Shown: positions 8,713 through 19,224 of the stretch, one piece after another
How the letters are laid out: every line of letters begins with the position of its first letter
Numbering within the stretch: position 1 is the stretch's first letter
Source of the DNA: Gracilaria vermiculophylla
Taxonomy: Eukaryota > Rhodophyta > Florideophyceae > Gracilariales > Gracilariaceae
Assembly: GCA_019155205.2 (NCBI GenBank)
Contig: JAHNZQ020000308.1
Span: 1,971,927 to 2,035,926, forward strand
Length of the DNA stretch: 64,000 nt
Reading direction: 5' to 3'
Position numbers and translations under genes: made by a program
Notes under the pieces: generated by a model
What the model was told of the DNA's origin: nothing
The model's database searches: none
The model's input: only the letters and a program-made list of their open reading frames with translations

Positions 8713-10767
8713 ATGTCGCTCACCGCTAGCATTGCCGACAGCATCGCCGTCGAGAACCCGTTCGGTTGCAAAAATAATGCAACCCTCAACTACTTTGGCT
8801 TCGAGCAGTATAGGTGTCAGGAGAAGTTCTTCGTCAATGCCACCCTGCCGGGCTGGAGCGGCTGGGTCGTCGTGCTCGCCTTCGGCGTCGCCTTCGGCTT
8901 CTTCACCGTCGGCCTCGTGTACCTCGAGCAGTACCTCACCGGCAAGCGCATGAACTCCGAGTTCTTCAACACGGCCGGCCGCACAATCAAGACCGGCCTC
9001 ACCGCCTCCGTGCTCGTGTCGCAGTGGACGTGGGCCGCCACGCTGCTGCAGTCGTCCACCGTGGCGCATAAGTACGGCATCTCGGGGCCTTTCTGGTACG
9101 CGTCGGGCGCCACCATCCAAATCCTGCTCTTCTCCATGCTGGCCGTGCTGGTCAAGCGCCGCGCGCCGACGTGCCACACCTTTCTGGAGATTGTGCGCGC
9201 GCGCTGGGGCAACGCCGCGCACATTGTGTTTGTGGTGTTTGCGTTCATGACCAACATCATCGTCACGTCCATGCTCATTCTGGGCGGCTCCGCCACCGTC
9301 CACGCGCTCACGGGCATGAACACCGACCTGGCGTCGTTCCTCATCCCGCTGGGCGTCATTCTGTACACGTTGGCTGGCGGGCTCAAGGCCACGTTCATTG
9401 CGTCGTACTTCAACACCGCCGTCATCCTCATCTCGCTGTGCATTTTCATCTTCCAGGTGTACGTCACCAACGAGGACCTGGGTTCGCCGAGCAAGGTGTG
9501 GGACAACCTCAACGCCGTCGTCAAAGTGCAGGGCGTCAAATCCAACTACGCCGGGTCGTACCTCACCATGCTGTCGCTCAACGGGCTGTTCTTTGGGCTG
9601 ACTAACATTGTGGGCAACTTTGGCACTGTGTTTGTGGACCAGGCATACTGGCAGTCGGCCATCGCCGCCACGCCCAGCGCGTCGTGGAAGGGCTACCTGC
9701 TCGGCGGGCTGTGCTGGTTCTCCATCCCCTTCTCGCTGGCCACGGCCATGGGGCTGGCGTCCGTGGCGCTGTCGCTGCCGCTGTCTGAAGGCGAGGTGAA
9801 TAGTGGGCTGGTGCCGCCCGCGGTGGCCACGCATCTGCTAGGCTCGGGCGGATCGGCGCTGATTTTGATCATGCTTTTCATGGCGGTGACATCTACCGGC
9901 GCGGCGGAGCAAATCGCGGTGTCGTCGTTGGTGGCGTATGATGTGTTCCGCACGTACATCAAGCCGAACGCGACCGGGCGGGAGATCATCTTGGTGTCGC
10001 GCGTGGCAATTCTGGTGTTTGGACTGCTGATGGGCGTGCTGGGCATCGCGCTGAATGCGATTGGCGTCAAGCTAGGTTTTCTGTATTTGTTCATGGGGGT
10101 GATGATTGGGTCGGCGGTGTGTCCGGTGGCGTTCTCCATTGCATGGAGCAAGTGCTCGGGGGTGGCGGCCATCAGCGGGGCGGTCGGCGGACTGGTGCTC
10201 GGGTTCACGACGTGGATCGTGTACGGGGCGGCGTCTAATGGAGTGAACATTGACAGCCTGGGCAAGGACCCGGTTATGTTGGCCGGCAACCTGGTGTCGA
10301 TTCTGAGCTCGGGGGCGATTTGCATCGCGGTGACGCTGTTTGTCAAGAGCGATGACTGCGATTGGTCCAACACGAAGTCGATCTCGCTGGTGGAGGAAGA
10401 CTCGAACGCGCAGCTGAGCGAGGCGACGGAGGCGGAGCTGGCGCGCGCCAGCAAGCTGATCATGGCGTGGGGCGTGGGGCTGACGCTGGTGCTGGTGGTG
10501 CTGTGGCCGCTACTAACGCTGCCGGCGCGCGCGTTCTCCAAGGGGTACTTTACGTTCTGGGTGGTTCTTTCGTTCATCTGGGGCCTGGTGGCGACGGCGA
10601 CGATGGTGATTCTGCCCGTGTACGAGAGCTTCAGCACGCTGTTGTCGACGATGCGGAACAAGGGCGTGGGCAAGAACGTGGACGAGGAGTCGATGATGGA
10701 GACGGGCAAGTCGGTGACGGACACGGTGGCCGAGTCGGAGATGACTGCGCGCAGCCTGGAGATGTAA
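8713..10767 (+). CDS. DUR3: DUR3-type urea/proton symporter (SSS family)
   Basis: A 684-residue member of the sodium:solute symporter superfamily, most like plant, fungal and algal DUR3 high-affinity urea transporters of the plasma membrane. Recognisable family stretches are SVLVSQWTWAATLLQSS, GISGPFWYASGA, YTLAGGLKATFIASYFNT and NIVGNFGTVFVDQAYWQ. About 15 hydrophobic segments cover most of the length, and residues 1 to about 45 form an external N terminus. The frame is open for 102 more codons upstream, but that stretch is low-complexity and crosses the TATA box and C-run, so the ATG at 8713 is chosen. DUR3 genes are usually induced by nitrogen limitation; no nitrogen-response element was recognised here. 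Confidence 0.92.
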   Translation: MSLTASIADSIAVENPFGCKNNATLNYFGFEQYRCQEKFFVNATLPGWSGWVVVLAFGVAFGFFTVGLVYLEQYLTGKRMNSEFFNTAGRTIKTGLTASVLVSQWTWAATLLQSSTVAHKYGISGPFWYASGATIQILLFSMLAVLVKRRAPTCHTFLEIVRARWGNAAHIVFVVFAFMTNIIVTSMLILGGSATVHALTGMNTDLASFLIPLGVILYTLAGGLKATFIASYFNTAVILISLCIFIFQVYVTNEDLGSPSKVWDNLNAVVKVQGVKSNYAGSYLTMLSLNGLFFGLTNIVGNFGTVFVDQAYWQSAIAATPSASWKGYLLGGLCWFSIPFSLATAMGLASVALSLPLSEGEVNSGLVPPAVATHLLGSGGSALILIMLFMAVTSTGAAEQIAVSSLVAYDVFRTYIKPNATGREIILVSRVAILVFGLLMGVLGIALNAIGVKLGFLYLFMGVMIGSAVCPVAFSIAWSKCSGVAAISGAVGGLVLGFTTWIVYGAASNGVNIDSLGKDPVMLAGNLVSILSSGAICIAVTLFVKSDDCDWSNTKSISLVEEDSNAQLSEATEAELARASKLIMAWGVGLTLVLVVLWPLLTLPARAFSKGYFTFWVVLSFIWGLVATATMVILPVYESFSTLLSTMRNKGVGKNVDEESMMETGKSVTDTVAESEMTARSLEM

Positions 10768-11036
10768 GCGCTGCACGGGGGGGGGAATGCGATTTGTTGT
10801 ACGATGGCGTACTGTGTACTATGCAAATGATTGACTCTCACTTGTCACTGCGGGCGCGGCGCGCTGCGCAGCGCCCAAGTTGATTTGCGACTGCGCGCGG
10901 GCTGACGTGCGGAGGTGCGCGCAACGGCGCGGCGCGCCTTTTTCGGCGGCGCGCCGCTTTAACGCGCGCTATTTGCGGCGTGGGCGTGACGCGCAGTTTG
11001 GCTGCGCCGTTCCAACGGCGCGCGCGCGCACGCCGC

Positions 11037-11067
<31 letters not shown>

Positions 11068-11284
11068 GCGCGAGCCGCGACGGCGCGGCGCGCGATGCGT
11101 CCATGGCGCGCGCAGCTGCGGTGCTCGTTAAAGCGCACCCAAACTCGTTGCGTGCGGCGCCGGAGGCTGTTTGGGAGCGCGCGCGCGCGCTGCCCGCAGC
11201 CAATCGCCCGCCGCGTGCTGACAGCCAGCGCACCAAACATTACAATCCGCCGCGCCAGCGGCCGCGCGCGCGCCGCCGCCGCCT

Positions 11285-11325
<41 letters not shown>

Positions 11326-11722
11326 AGCCGTGCGGCGTCGCGGCGGCCGCGCCTCGCGGCGGTCCGCACGGCGCGTCTGCGCCCGCCTCGCGCGCAAGCA
11401 AATGCGGCGCTCACCCGTCGCGCCCGCCGCGCGCGCTGCGCACCGCCACACGTGCGACACGTCGCGGCGCCGCCCCGCCACACGTGCGCCACGTCGCGGC
11501 GCCGCCCCGCCACACGTGCGCCACGTTGCGGCGCGCGCTGAATTGAGTGCGCGCGCGCGCGCCCGCCACGACAGCGCACCATTGGGCGCGCGCCGCGCGC
11601 CGCAGCCGCGTCGCCGCGCCGCGTCAAGGGCCGGCCGCCTGCGCGCGCGCCGCACGCCCGCGCCCGCGCCCCCACCGCCGCGCCCCCGCCACGCACGCAT
11701 GCACGCCCGCGCGCGCGCGCCC
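10768..11722. promoter_or_regulatory. GC-rich spacer upstream of the hemerythrin-like gene
   Basis: Contains (CGC)n arrays near 11031-11068 and 11277-11323 and a triple G-box repeat near 11446-11541. No TATA box was recognised. An ATG at 11699 is in frame with the hemerythrin-like gene and would add eight residues. Confidence 0.5.
11446..11541 (+). repeat. Three 32-bp tandem units, each with a G-box (CACGTG)
   Basis: Units repeat at exactly 32 bases. Each holds CACGTGCGAC or CACGTGCGCC (11449-11458, 11481-11490, 11513-11522) followed by ACGTCG or ACGTTG. The array ends about 180 bases before the ATG of the downstream gene. G-boxes are bound by bZIP and bHLH factors, so this is a candidate multi-site enhancer. 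Confidence 0.8.
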
Positions 11723-13096
11723 ATGGCGTCGCCCGCAACGCCCCCCCAGCACCTGCGCTTCGACTCGGCGTTCAGCGAGGACGCCGACGACCTGGCGCAC
11801 CTCTCCGTCGTCGACGTCACCCCCCGCCACTCGCTCGTGCTCGCCCCCTCCGACCGCGCCCCCTCGCCCGCCGCCCTGTCGCGCGCCACCACCAGCTCGC
11901 ACTACTCGTCGCACGCCTCTCTCGACATCCCCTCCCTGCGCGCCCTGCCCGCCCCCGCCGACGCTTGCGTCTCCCAACAGCCGCAGCAGCCGCAGCAGCC
12001 GCAGCAGCCGCAGCAGCCGCAGCAGCCGCAGAGCGCTGACGGGCCCTTTTCGTTCGCCTCGCTGTTTGCCGGCTTCAAAAAGGCGCTCAAGAGCTCGTCG
12101 CCGTCCTCCGTCGCGCACGCCGCGCCGTCGCAGTCGCCGTCGCGCGCGCACCACTCTCAGCCCGACGACGCGCCCATCTCGCTCAGCTCGCCGCCGCCGC
12201 TCAGCGAGCAGCAGCTGTCGCGCCCGATCTTCCGCGCCATCGACGGCGCCGACGCGCGCGAGTTCCGCCGCTTCCTGCGCGACGACGCGGCGGCGGCGCG
12301 CCGCGCGCCCGCGCTGCCGCTGGCGCCGTACGGCCGCGACGGCACGTACGCCAGCGACGTGCTGGTCATCATGCACAACACGCTGCGCGCCGAGCTGCGC
12401 GACACGCTGCACATCGTCGACGTGCTGCGCGCGCACTTCCTGGCGCTCAGCGCGCGCGACGTGCACAACCTGCGCCTGTGGTGGCGCTTCGTCGCGCTGC
12501 TGTGGCGCCAGCACGACGCGTACGACCGCGGCGTGCTGCAGCCGCTGCTGCGCGCCATCTGCCAGGTGGACGGGCGGCGCGACGTGCTGTGCCGCCGCCT
12601 GCGCGCGCTGCGCGCGTCGCACGAGTGGCTGGCGCTCAAGATGGAGGAGCTCAGCAGCTACGTGGAGGAGTTCGAGGCGCTGCCGCCGGCGCGCGCGCTG
12701 TGCCTCATCTGCAGCAACGTGCGCTCGTTCGCCGAGGCGGCGGGCGCGTACTTTGACGGGCGCGAGCGCGTGGTGCCGCCGCTGCTGGAGAGCTACCACG
12801 GCGCGGACGTCAAGGTGGCGGCGGAGCGGCGGCTGATGGAGCAGCTGCGCGGCAGCGCGCACTTTGCGGAGCTGCTGGCGTCGGTGGTGCGCTGGATCGG
12901 GGCGCCGGCGGGCGGCGCGGCCGAGGCGGCGCGCGACGCACGGCAGCAGGCGCGCGAGCGCGAGCGCTGGCTGGGCGCGCACGTGTTGTGGCTGGAGCGC
13001 CCCAAGGTGTGGTACTTTTTGCAGCGCTACGACGCCACGCACCGCTCCATCTATCGACGATTCGTCACTCGCGTCAGGACGCTAGACTCGCTGTAG
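11723..13096 (+). CDS. Hemerythrin-like (HHE) helical-domain protein
   Basis: A 457-residue protein. Residues 1 to about 190 are Ser/Pro/Ala-rich with a Gln-Gln-Pro array and should be disordered. From about residue 205 to 330 the pattern (MHNTLRAEL, a long helix, LRLWWRFVALLWRQHDAYD, then LRASHEWLALKMEEL) resembles the four-helix HHE/hemerythrin-like fold. Histidines sit near some usual metal-ligand positions, but the full HxxxE ligand set is not obvious, so metal binding is uncertain. A helical C-terminal part follows (residues about 330-457). Function is unknown. The open frame continues 131 codons upstream as low complexity; ATG 11723 is preferred, and 11699 is an alternative. The gene is convergent with the PPR gene. 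Confidence 0.72.
   Translation: MASPATPPQHLRFDSAFSEDADDLAHLSVVDVTPRHSLVLAPSDRAPSPAALSRATTSSHYSSHASLDIPSLRALPAPADACVSQQPQQPQQPQQPQQPQQPQSADGPFSFASLFAGFKKALKSSSPSSVAHAAPSQSPSRAHHSQPDDAPISLSSPPPLSEQQLSRPIFRAIDGADAREFRRFLRDDAAAARRAPALPLAPYGRDGTYASDVLVIMHNTLRAELRDTLHIVDVLRAHFLALSARDVHNLRLWWRFVALLWRQHDAYDRGVLQPLLRAICQVDGRRDVLCRRLRALRASHEWLALKMEELSSYVEEFEALPPARALCLICSNVRSFAEAAGAYFDGRERVVPPLLESYHGADVKVAAERRLMEQLRGSAHFAELLASVVRWIGAPAGGAAEAARDARQQARERERWLGAHVLWLERPKVWYFLQRYDATHRSIYRRFVTRVRTLDSL
11981..12031 (+). repeat. In-frame 9-bp minisatellite (CCGCAGCAG)
   Basis: About 5.7 copies of CCGCAGCAG encode the Gln-Gln-Pro tract of the hemerythrin-like protein. Unit length is a multiple of three, so copy-number changes would keep the reading frame. 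Confidence 0.9.
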
Positions 13097-13566
13097 GCGC
13101 TGCGCCATTGGCTGTTGTTGATGTGGCGCGCGCCGTCATAGCGCGCCGCCGCCGCGCGACAGCATGTTATGCCCGGCATTTGTAAAAAGTAGATACGACT
13201 GTGCGCGCCCCGTGCCGTGCCGCCGCCAAGCAAACATGGAACGGTCGGCTGGGCGCAACGCAGAGAGTGCGAGTGGCGGTGAGGGGAGAGGCGGCGGGCG
13301 AGTAGGCGCGAAGATGCGAGCGGCTGGCGACCAACGCACGACAGTGTGCTGTTACGGCGACAGTGACAGCCGGCGCACGAGGCGCGCGTCAAACGCGGCG
13401 CTGCAACAGCGCGTCCCCGGCACCAAACTGAACTTGGCTGGGCCATCGAAGACGGACAAGTGATAGGCTGATGTGACATGCATGGCTTGGGCACGATTAC
13501 CAAACCGAGCGGCAGAAGCGCGTGCGACAAGCGCTTCCCACACGCGCTGAGCGCCCTTCTCTGCGA

Positions 13567-13601
<35 letters not shown>

Positions 13602-14031
13602 TGCGCATGCAATGCGACACCGGACAGTTTGTTGTTGCGACGGCAGGGACGGTGGGCGCACAAAGGGCGTGCGCGAGGCGACGCAACAGCAGCGCCGCGG
13701 CGCCGCTCTCGAGTGGGAGCCAAAGCGCCGGAGGTGCTGCGGTGCTCGGCGCGTCACGTGGCGTGCGCGCGCGTGCAGTCGCACTTGGAACGCGCGCCAA
13801 CGTCGGCCCCACCGGCTGCGCGCAAAAGTCACGTTAAAGGCGCGCGCGGGGAGCGGCGCGCGCGCGCCACGCGCGCGCGTGCCAAATTCGCGCCGGCGGT
13901 GCGGCGTGTGCAAGGCGCGCAGCTCGCGCGCCGCGCCGCCCGCCGCCGCCGCCGCCGCCGCGCTCAGCGCCAAGCTGCCAGCACCCGAGCCACCACCGTC
14001 GCGCGCGCGCGCTGCCGTGCGTGCGCCGCTC

Positions 14032-14078
<47 letters not shown>

Positions 14079-14578
14079 GCAGCGACGCGCTGCAAGTGCG
14101 CGACGCCAGCGCCGAGCGGCGCAGCCGTCCGTGCGCCGGCCGCTCTTCATTTTGTTCAAACCCGCCCACGCCTCGTGCCCCCTGCACAACTGCCGCACCC
14201 ACCGCAGTGGCGACAACCGCCACTGCCGACGCCCTCTCGAGAGCCGTCGCACTGCAGCGCGCCCAAAATCTCCCGCCCCCACGATGGAACAGCCCAATGC
14301 GCAAGCCAATCGCGTCGCAGCCGCCTTCCTTCACCACCTGCAACTCGTTTTTGCTTCCGGCCCCGCTGCTTTGCACCATTGCGCCCTCTCGTGCGCCATG
14401 TGACCCACCTGCACCACCCCACTCTCGCCACTTTTTCCCCACATCCAATTGCTTTCATGTCGTCCTCTTGCTAGCCGCAACCCCGCATGCACAATTCCCG
14501 CCACCGTTCCGCGTCACTCCACCTGTGTGTCTCACGCTCGCCTTATGCATCGCTGTGCTTTACTGCTTCCTTATTACT
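13097..14578. other. Convergent spacer between hemerythrin-like and PPR genes
   Basis: No supported gene. It holds (CGG)n at about 13571-13600 and (CGC)n at about 14036-14074. A TTTGTAAAAAG stretch near 13181, 85 bases after the hemerythrin-like stop, could serve 3' end formation. Long open frames on both strands here are composition artefacts. Confidence 0.5.
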
Positions 14579-16213
14579 TTACGCCTTGTCAGGCTTTGCC
14601 TCACTTTGCATTCTCAGCACTTGGTCGAGGCGCGCACCAACCTGCTCCTGCGTCACCTTCTCAACATCTGCATCTGCCAGCGAATCTTTGTGCAAGCACA
14701 TCCACTTCCACAGCTCTGACGCTGCGCGATCAAGCACCACCTCGCGTCTGCCGCACATGTAACCGCCCTGCAGTAACTCGATAAACGAGTCTGCCCACTT
14801 TCGCTCGCTCCCCCTCAGCAGTGTTACTGCCCACGACACATGTATCCCCCTCCCACTGCTAATAGCTCGTTTAAGCCACTGCACAGTTCCCTCGCTTCGC
14901 CCGCTTACCATCCAACGTCCGAGCACGGCCGCCACATCCTTGTGCTTCCCTTGCGCCAGCGCTTCCACATCGCCCGTTTGTCGTTCCCCTTCGTCCGAGC
15001 CCGCATCAATCGCCCCAACGTCTGCGCGATACATCCGCTCAACGTCCCGCGGTTTGGCCCCTTGCAGCAAGCGCTGCCGCACCGCATGTCCACGCGTCGC
15101 AACCCACAGCGCCCGTCTTGCGCGACCCACACCCATCCACGACCGCCTCAGCTCCCGCCACCCGCGCAGCGCGCCCTCGATGTTGCCCCTTGCCGCACAG
15201 TGGCTTGTGAGAAACTCCAGCGCGGCCCGATCCACCAGCACCCCTTCCTTGTGCATCCAATCCACCACTGAAATCGCCCGTTGCACCCCGCTTGGTCCCA
15301 TCTCATCCGCACCCACGCGCCCAACATACGCACGCACGAGCAGTCCGCCCAAGCGACCATTCACCCGAACCCCTCCGTTTTGGATGATGCTCCACACCGC
15401 GTCCACGCTTTCCATTTCGCGCGCCCCACTCAGAAGCGCCTCCACTGTATCACAGTTTGCTGCCAATCCTCGCTTCCCCATTTCGTGCATGACCGCCCGC
15501 GCATGAATTCCGCTGCCGCTTTCACAGCACGAGCGCAGCAACACGTTCAACATGCGAACGTTCGGCTTCAGTCCAACACACACGGCGCGATGCAACAGCG
15601 CGATACCCTTCTCCACGCTACTCCTTTCCATCAGCTGCGTGTACGTTCCGCGCCGAAGCCCGATTTCTAAAACACGCGACAGTTTCTCACCGTAGAGAGC
15701 TCCCTCAACGTCGCCTTGCCTCAGCTTCCCGCGCACGAGAACATCAAGCACACTGCCCACGTCCGCGCTGCAGAGCGCGTTCATTGTCGGCGACAGAGCG
15801 TTCATAACTGCTTCCGTTTTCCCCTTGTCATCGGTCACGGCCAGCACCGCCCGAATAGTGACGGCTCGCAGACATGTTGCGCGGCTCCCATCTTGCACCT
15901 TTGCCGCGTGTCTTGTGATGCTCTCCAAACTGCGCAGATCCCCCGCTTGAGCCGCCCTCTCAGCTTCCCTGACCATGTCGGTGATGAAGCTGCGGCCCTG
16001 GCGGCGCGGCTTTGGCTGCTTTTGTTTCTGCTCTTTCATAAGCTGTTTCCAATGTTGTTCCCGCCCCAGCGTCTTGAGGAGAAGGTCTCGGTGTGGCAAA
16101 GTGGGATGCATGTCCGACTCCGGCGCGTACACACGACCCTTCCCTCGCAGCCTGGCCAAAAGTGTTGTTCGAGATGGTTTTGCACCTGTAAAACCAATTG
16201 CGCGAGACGCCAT
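14579..16213 (-). CDS. Pentatricopeptide repeat (PPR) protein, probably organellar
   Basis: A 544-residue protein from the ATG at 16213. The first 30 or so residues (MASRAIGFTGAKPSR...) are rich in Ser, Thr and Arg with few acids, as in mitochondrial or plastid presequences. The middle shows PPR-like helix pairs, for example VGLKPNVRMLNVLLRSCC, GIHARAVMHEMGKRGLAAN, SVDAVWSIIQNGGVRVNGRL and AISVVDWMHKEGVLVDRAAL, spaced close to 35 residues. PPR proteins bind organellar RNA in processing, stability or translation. The repeats are degenerate, so repeat number and RNA target cannot be read. The gene diverges from COG4. Confidence 0.75.
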   Translation of the reverse strand: MASRAIGFTGAKPSRTTLLARLRGKGRVYAPESDMHPTLPHRDLLLKTLGREQHWKQLMKEQKQKQPKPRRQGRSFITDMVREAERAAQAGDLRSLESITRHAAKVQDGSRATCLRAVTIRAVLAVTDDKGKTEAVMNALSPTMNALCSADVGSVLDVLVRGKLRQGDVEGALYGEKLSRVLEIGLRRGTYTQLMERSSVEKGIALLHRAVCVGLKPNVRMLNVLLRSCCESGSGIHARAVMHEMGKRGLAANCDTVEALLSGAREMESVDAVWSIIQNGGVRVNGRLGGLLVRAYVGRVGADEMGPSGVQRAISVVDWMHKEGVLVDRAALEFLTSHCAARGNIEGALRGWRELRRSWMGVGRARRALWVATRGHAVRQRLLQGAKPRDVERMYRADVGAIDAGSDEGERQTGDVEALAQGKHKDVAAVLGRWMVSGRSEGTVQWLKRAISSGRGIHVSWAVTLLRGSERKWADSFIELLQGGYMCGRREVVLDRAASELWKWMCLHKDSLADADVEKVTQEQVGARLDQVLRMQSEAKPDKA

Positions 16214-16899
16214 TGTGTAGCCCTCGAACACGAGATAGACGACAGATATCAAGATTGTCGCTTGGCACCCTTCACTCGCGCTCAACAAGACGCACTCGCA
16301 GCTGACGACGGCGAATCGTGCTCAGCGCGGTTGCTGCCAATTCCCGTGAAAAGGCTTCCACAACGAAATTGCCACTGAGGGGTGTTGCGTGTTCCTCACC
16401 CGCGCAGCAGCCTTTACGAACGCTTCAATGTCTTGCCCGTCGGTCATGTAGCTTCCGCGGCTCCGATTTGGACTCAAGTGCTTGGACCTCAGGCACAAGG
16501 CTGGTAGCGTGAATCAGTGACCGCGTCTCTGCTCTCGATCTTCATTCGCAAAATCTTGTGTCGCTTCCGCTAGAAATTTCTCAGATTTGCTCAGCGGTGT
16601 CCTTCTCGGGATGATCATTCGTCGCAAGCTGAACAAAGGCTTTGTCGGTAGAACGCGACCAAAGTTACCGGCCAGCCAACTAGGGTGAGGACTGATGATG
16701 ATTCGCGGTCCGGATCATCAAGTCGAGGGCGAGTACGGGGCCGTCTCTGATCGCTGGCTGGTAGGCGCGATGCACTGTAGAACGGCTCTATTTTGCATGT
16801 GCATACTACACAAAAGTCACGAACAATGCGGAGTGTCAGTCAGTCTCCCTCACCCCTGACCCAGCCTGTCCTGCAAGTGTGTTTGCAACCAGGGACGAT
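16214..16899. promoter_or_regulatory. Divergent spacer between PPR and COG4 genes
   Basis: About 690 bases of moderate GC content with no C-run and no clear TATA box. Nothing else was recognised. Confidence 0.4.
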
Positions 16900-19224
16900 A
16901 TGCCGGCTCCGGCCCAAGAAGTTCCGATCACTGCTCTCGAAACACTCTCTTCTATAACCCAGGCGCTGCAGGATGCGATCTTATCATCGGAGCAGACGGA
17001 GGCTTCTCTTGATGAACAACTTACCATCTCAGCGCAGAGAGCTGCGGAGAGGTCGCAGGTTTTGGACACAGCCTCAAAGTTCTCGACCGCAGTGACAAAA
17101 GAGACTCAAGAGCTGGCTTCTCTTCTTGAATCCGCAGTGCGCAAGTCCGACTCAGCATGCGCGAGTATTCGCAGTCTGGACTTACTTCTCACTCGCACGA
17201 ACAAGGCATTGTCGTGGGCCGACGATATTCTAACTCTAAGGGTTTGCGCGGAAGGAGCCAAGACAAGCCTTAGCGCGGACGACCTCGCAAGTGCTGCCCG
17301 CCATGTACAGACGTATCTTACCCTGGGCGATGCAATTCGAGCAGACTCTGCCTCTGCGACAGCCGTCTCTCAAATCGAGCAATCACGCGCAGAACTATCT
17401 CGAAAAGTTCGCAATGCAACCGAACAGAAACTCAAAGCAGAGCTTTCCACGGCAGACGCCATCGGCGCCGTGCAGCTCTTCGTACCTATTGGACAAGCGG
17501 ATGAAGGTCTGGCAAAGCTTTGTGAGCACCTCAAGGCACGACTTGCCCGCGAGAGCGATGGTGATGTGAGAGAATTACTGCTCAACTCAACAACAGAAGC
17601 TGTGGGGGCTGAGGAGCCGCACATCGTTGCTGTCGCCCGGCTCTTTGAAAGCGTTGCTGCAATCGTACATGACGGAAGGGCGAGCCTTTTGAATCTGTTC
17701 GGGACTTCGTCTGTAACAGTTGTTCTTGAAAGTCTTCAAGAGCAATGTGATTCAAGTCTGAATCGCATCCTTGATCGGTACGAAGAAGCCAAACGCCTGG
17801 ATGAAGTCATGCGAGCATTGCGCTCGGAATCAACAAACGCAAGAGAGTTAGATGGCCTTCTCAATGAGCTTACATTGATGAGTCAAAGAATGGCGGGATA
17901 TATCGACTTCCTTGTCGGTAAAAGAGTGCCAGCTTCTGCCGACGGGGCAACAGGAGAGGCACATGATGAATTAAAAGCGGAATACCGCAAGGTCGAGAAG
18001 ATGTTGGAAAAGACGGCACTGTATAAGAGAAAACGTGATCTGGCTGGATTCTACAACACCATTGAATCATATTTTATGAGAGAGAATGCGAGGCTGGCGA
18101 TCAAGATTGACGAGAGTAACGGGGAGGATGCCGAGACTTCAACTGTTGTTGACGACTTCTTCTTCGTTTTGCAAAAGTGTTTCCAAAGAGCATTCGCCTA
18201 CGGTGACACTGATCCCGAGGTGCTGCGTTTGGTTCTAAATCAGGTCAGTCTTTGCCTCATGAATGATCTGATCCCCTACATGAGGCGAAGGCTTAGAGAA
18301 ACTGAAGCAGCGCTGGAGAAGCTGTTTGGCGGTGCGGGGGCTGCTTCTGCTCTCCCAGCTGCAGCTTTGACAGTGTCATATCTCACAGAACTTGCGAAGG
18401 CAAACATTAGCATACCAGGTGGGGGCGACATGTCGTCCAACAGTGCTGACGTCGCAAAGTACGACTTTTTTGTAGCCCTCAACAACACTTCCGTTTCCGC
18501 AGATTATGCGAGTCGTCTCCGCAGCAACGTCGAGAAGGCAGTTCATGCATCGCCGAGGCTTTCAGTCGATGACAGAACTCTTGTGGTTGCACCTCTGACC
18601 AATATAAATGACGCATCCCGCACACTTTTACAGGCGTCGGAACACGGGGTTGGCCGGTTGGCTTCTGTTTTATTGGACAGGATAACGTTTGTAGTGCAAA
18701 AATCACTGAGACAGGCGTCGTATATGGTTTCAGAAGCTCAATACTCTCTCGATTCCGATGCGACTCCATCATTTTCGCGCGAGGTTGCCAATCAATTAGA
18801 GAGCAAAGTTCTGAGCCCTTCTCTCGAAAAGCGCCTCACGGAAAAGAACTGGGACGCACTCGTGCGACAGGTCGCCGAGTGGTACGCGCAACAAGTGGAG
18901 GGTCTTGTGTTTCTGCCGCCCACTTCGAACGCTGTGGATTCCAAATCGTTCACCGCGTTTGGGGGGTTGCGAGCAGATAGAGACGTGAGGGCCATCTCAT
19001 CGTATTTCTCGAACAAGAGTCGACGAAGCACAGTGAGGGATGTGTTTGGAAGACTATCACAACTGGCAATGCTGGTCAATCTTGAACGACCTGCCGAAGT
19101 CTATGACGTCTGGGGACCTAATGCGGGTGGAATGACATGGAGATTGACAACGGGTGAAGTGAGACGAGCACTGTCATTGCGCTCCGATTTCAATAAGGAT
19201 GCAATCAAGTCTCTTAAGCTTTAG
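16900..19224 (+). CDS. COG4: Conserved oligomeric Golgi complex subunit 4
   Basis: A 774-residue tethering subunit of the COG complex, which captures retrograde vesicles at the Golgi and keeps glycosylation enzymes in place. The N-terminal half is helical and coiled-coil-like. The block SWADDILTLRVCAEGAKTSL followed by AARHVQTYLTLGDAI matches the conserved N-terminal COG4 region. The C terminus is the best evidence: AFGGLRADRDVRAI, then FGRLSQLAMLVNLERPAEV, then WGPNAGGMTWRLTTGEVRRAL (split here as WGPNAGG and TWRLTTGEVRRAL), ending SDFNKDAIKSLKL. Length fits the family. The first ATG is at 16900. The gene is a single exon, convergent with the proteasome gene. Confidence 0.93.
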   Translation: MPAPAQEVPITALETLSSITQALQDAILSSEQTEASLDEQLTISAQRAAERSQVLDTASKFSTAVTKETQELASLLESAVRKSDSACASIRSLDLLLTRTNKALSWADDILTLRVCAEGAKTSLSADDLASAARHVQTYLTLGDAIRADSASATAVSQIEQSRAELSRKVRNATEQKLKAELSTADAIGAVQLFVPIGQADEGLAKLCEHLKARLARESDGDVRELLLNSTTEAVGAEEPHIVAVARLFESVAAIVHDGRASLLNLFGTSSVTVVLESLQEQCDSSLNRILDRYEEAKRLDEVMRALRSESTNARELDGLLNELTLMSQRMAGYIDFLVGKRVPASADGATGEAHDELKAEYRKVEKMLEKTALYKRKRDLAGFYNTIESYFMRENARLAIKIDESNGEDAETSTVVDDFFFVLQKCFQRAFAYGDTDPEVLRLVLNQVSLCLMNDLIPYMRRRLRETEAALEKLFGGAGAASALPAAALTVSYLTELAKANISIPGGGDMSSNSADVAKYDFFVALNNTSVSADYASRLRSNVEKAVHASPRLSVDDRTLVVAPLTNINDASRTLLQASEHGVGRLASVLLDRITFVVQKSLRQASYMVSEAQYSLDSDATPSFSREVANQLESKVLSPSLEKRLTEKNWDALVRQVAEWYAQQVEGLVFLPPTSNAVDSKSFTAFGGLRADRDVRAISSYFSNKSRRSTVRDVFGRLSQLAMLVNLERPAEVYDVWGPNAGGMTWRLTTGEVRRALSLRSDFNKDAIKSLKL

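Noticed and set aside
7492..9834. A 780-codon minus-strand frame across the urea transporter start
   Set aside because: It is the antisense shadow of DUR3 plus a GC-rich region, with no recognisable domain.
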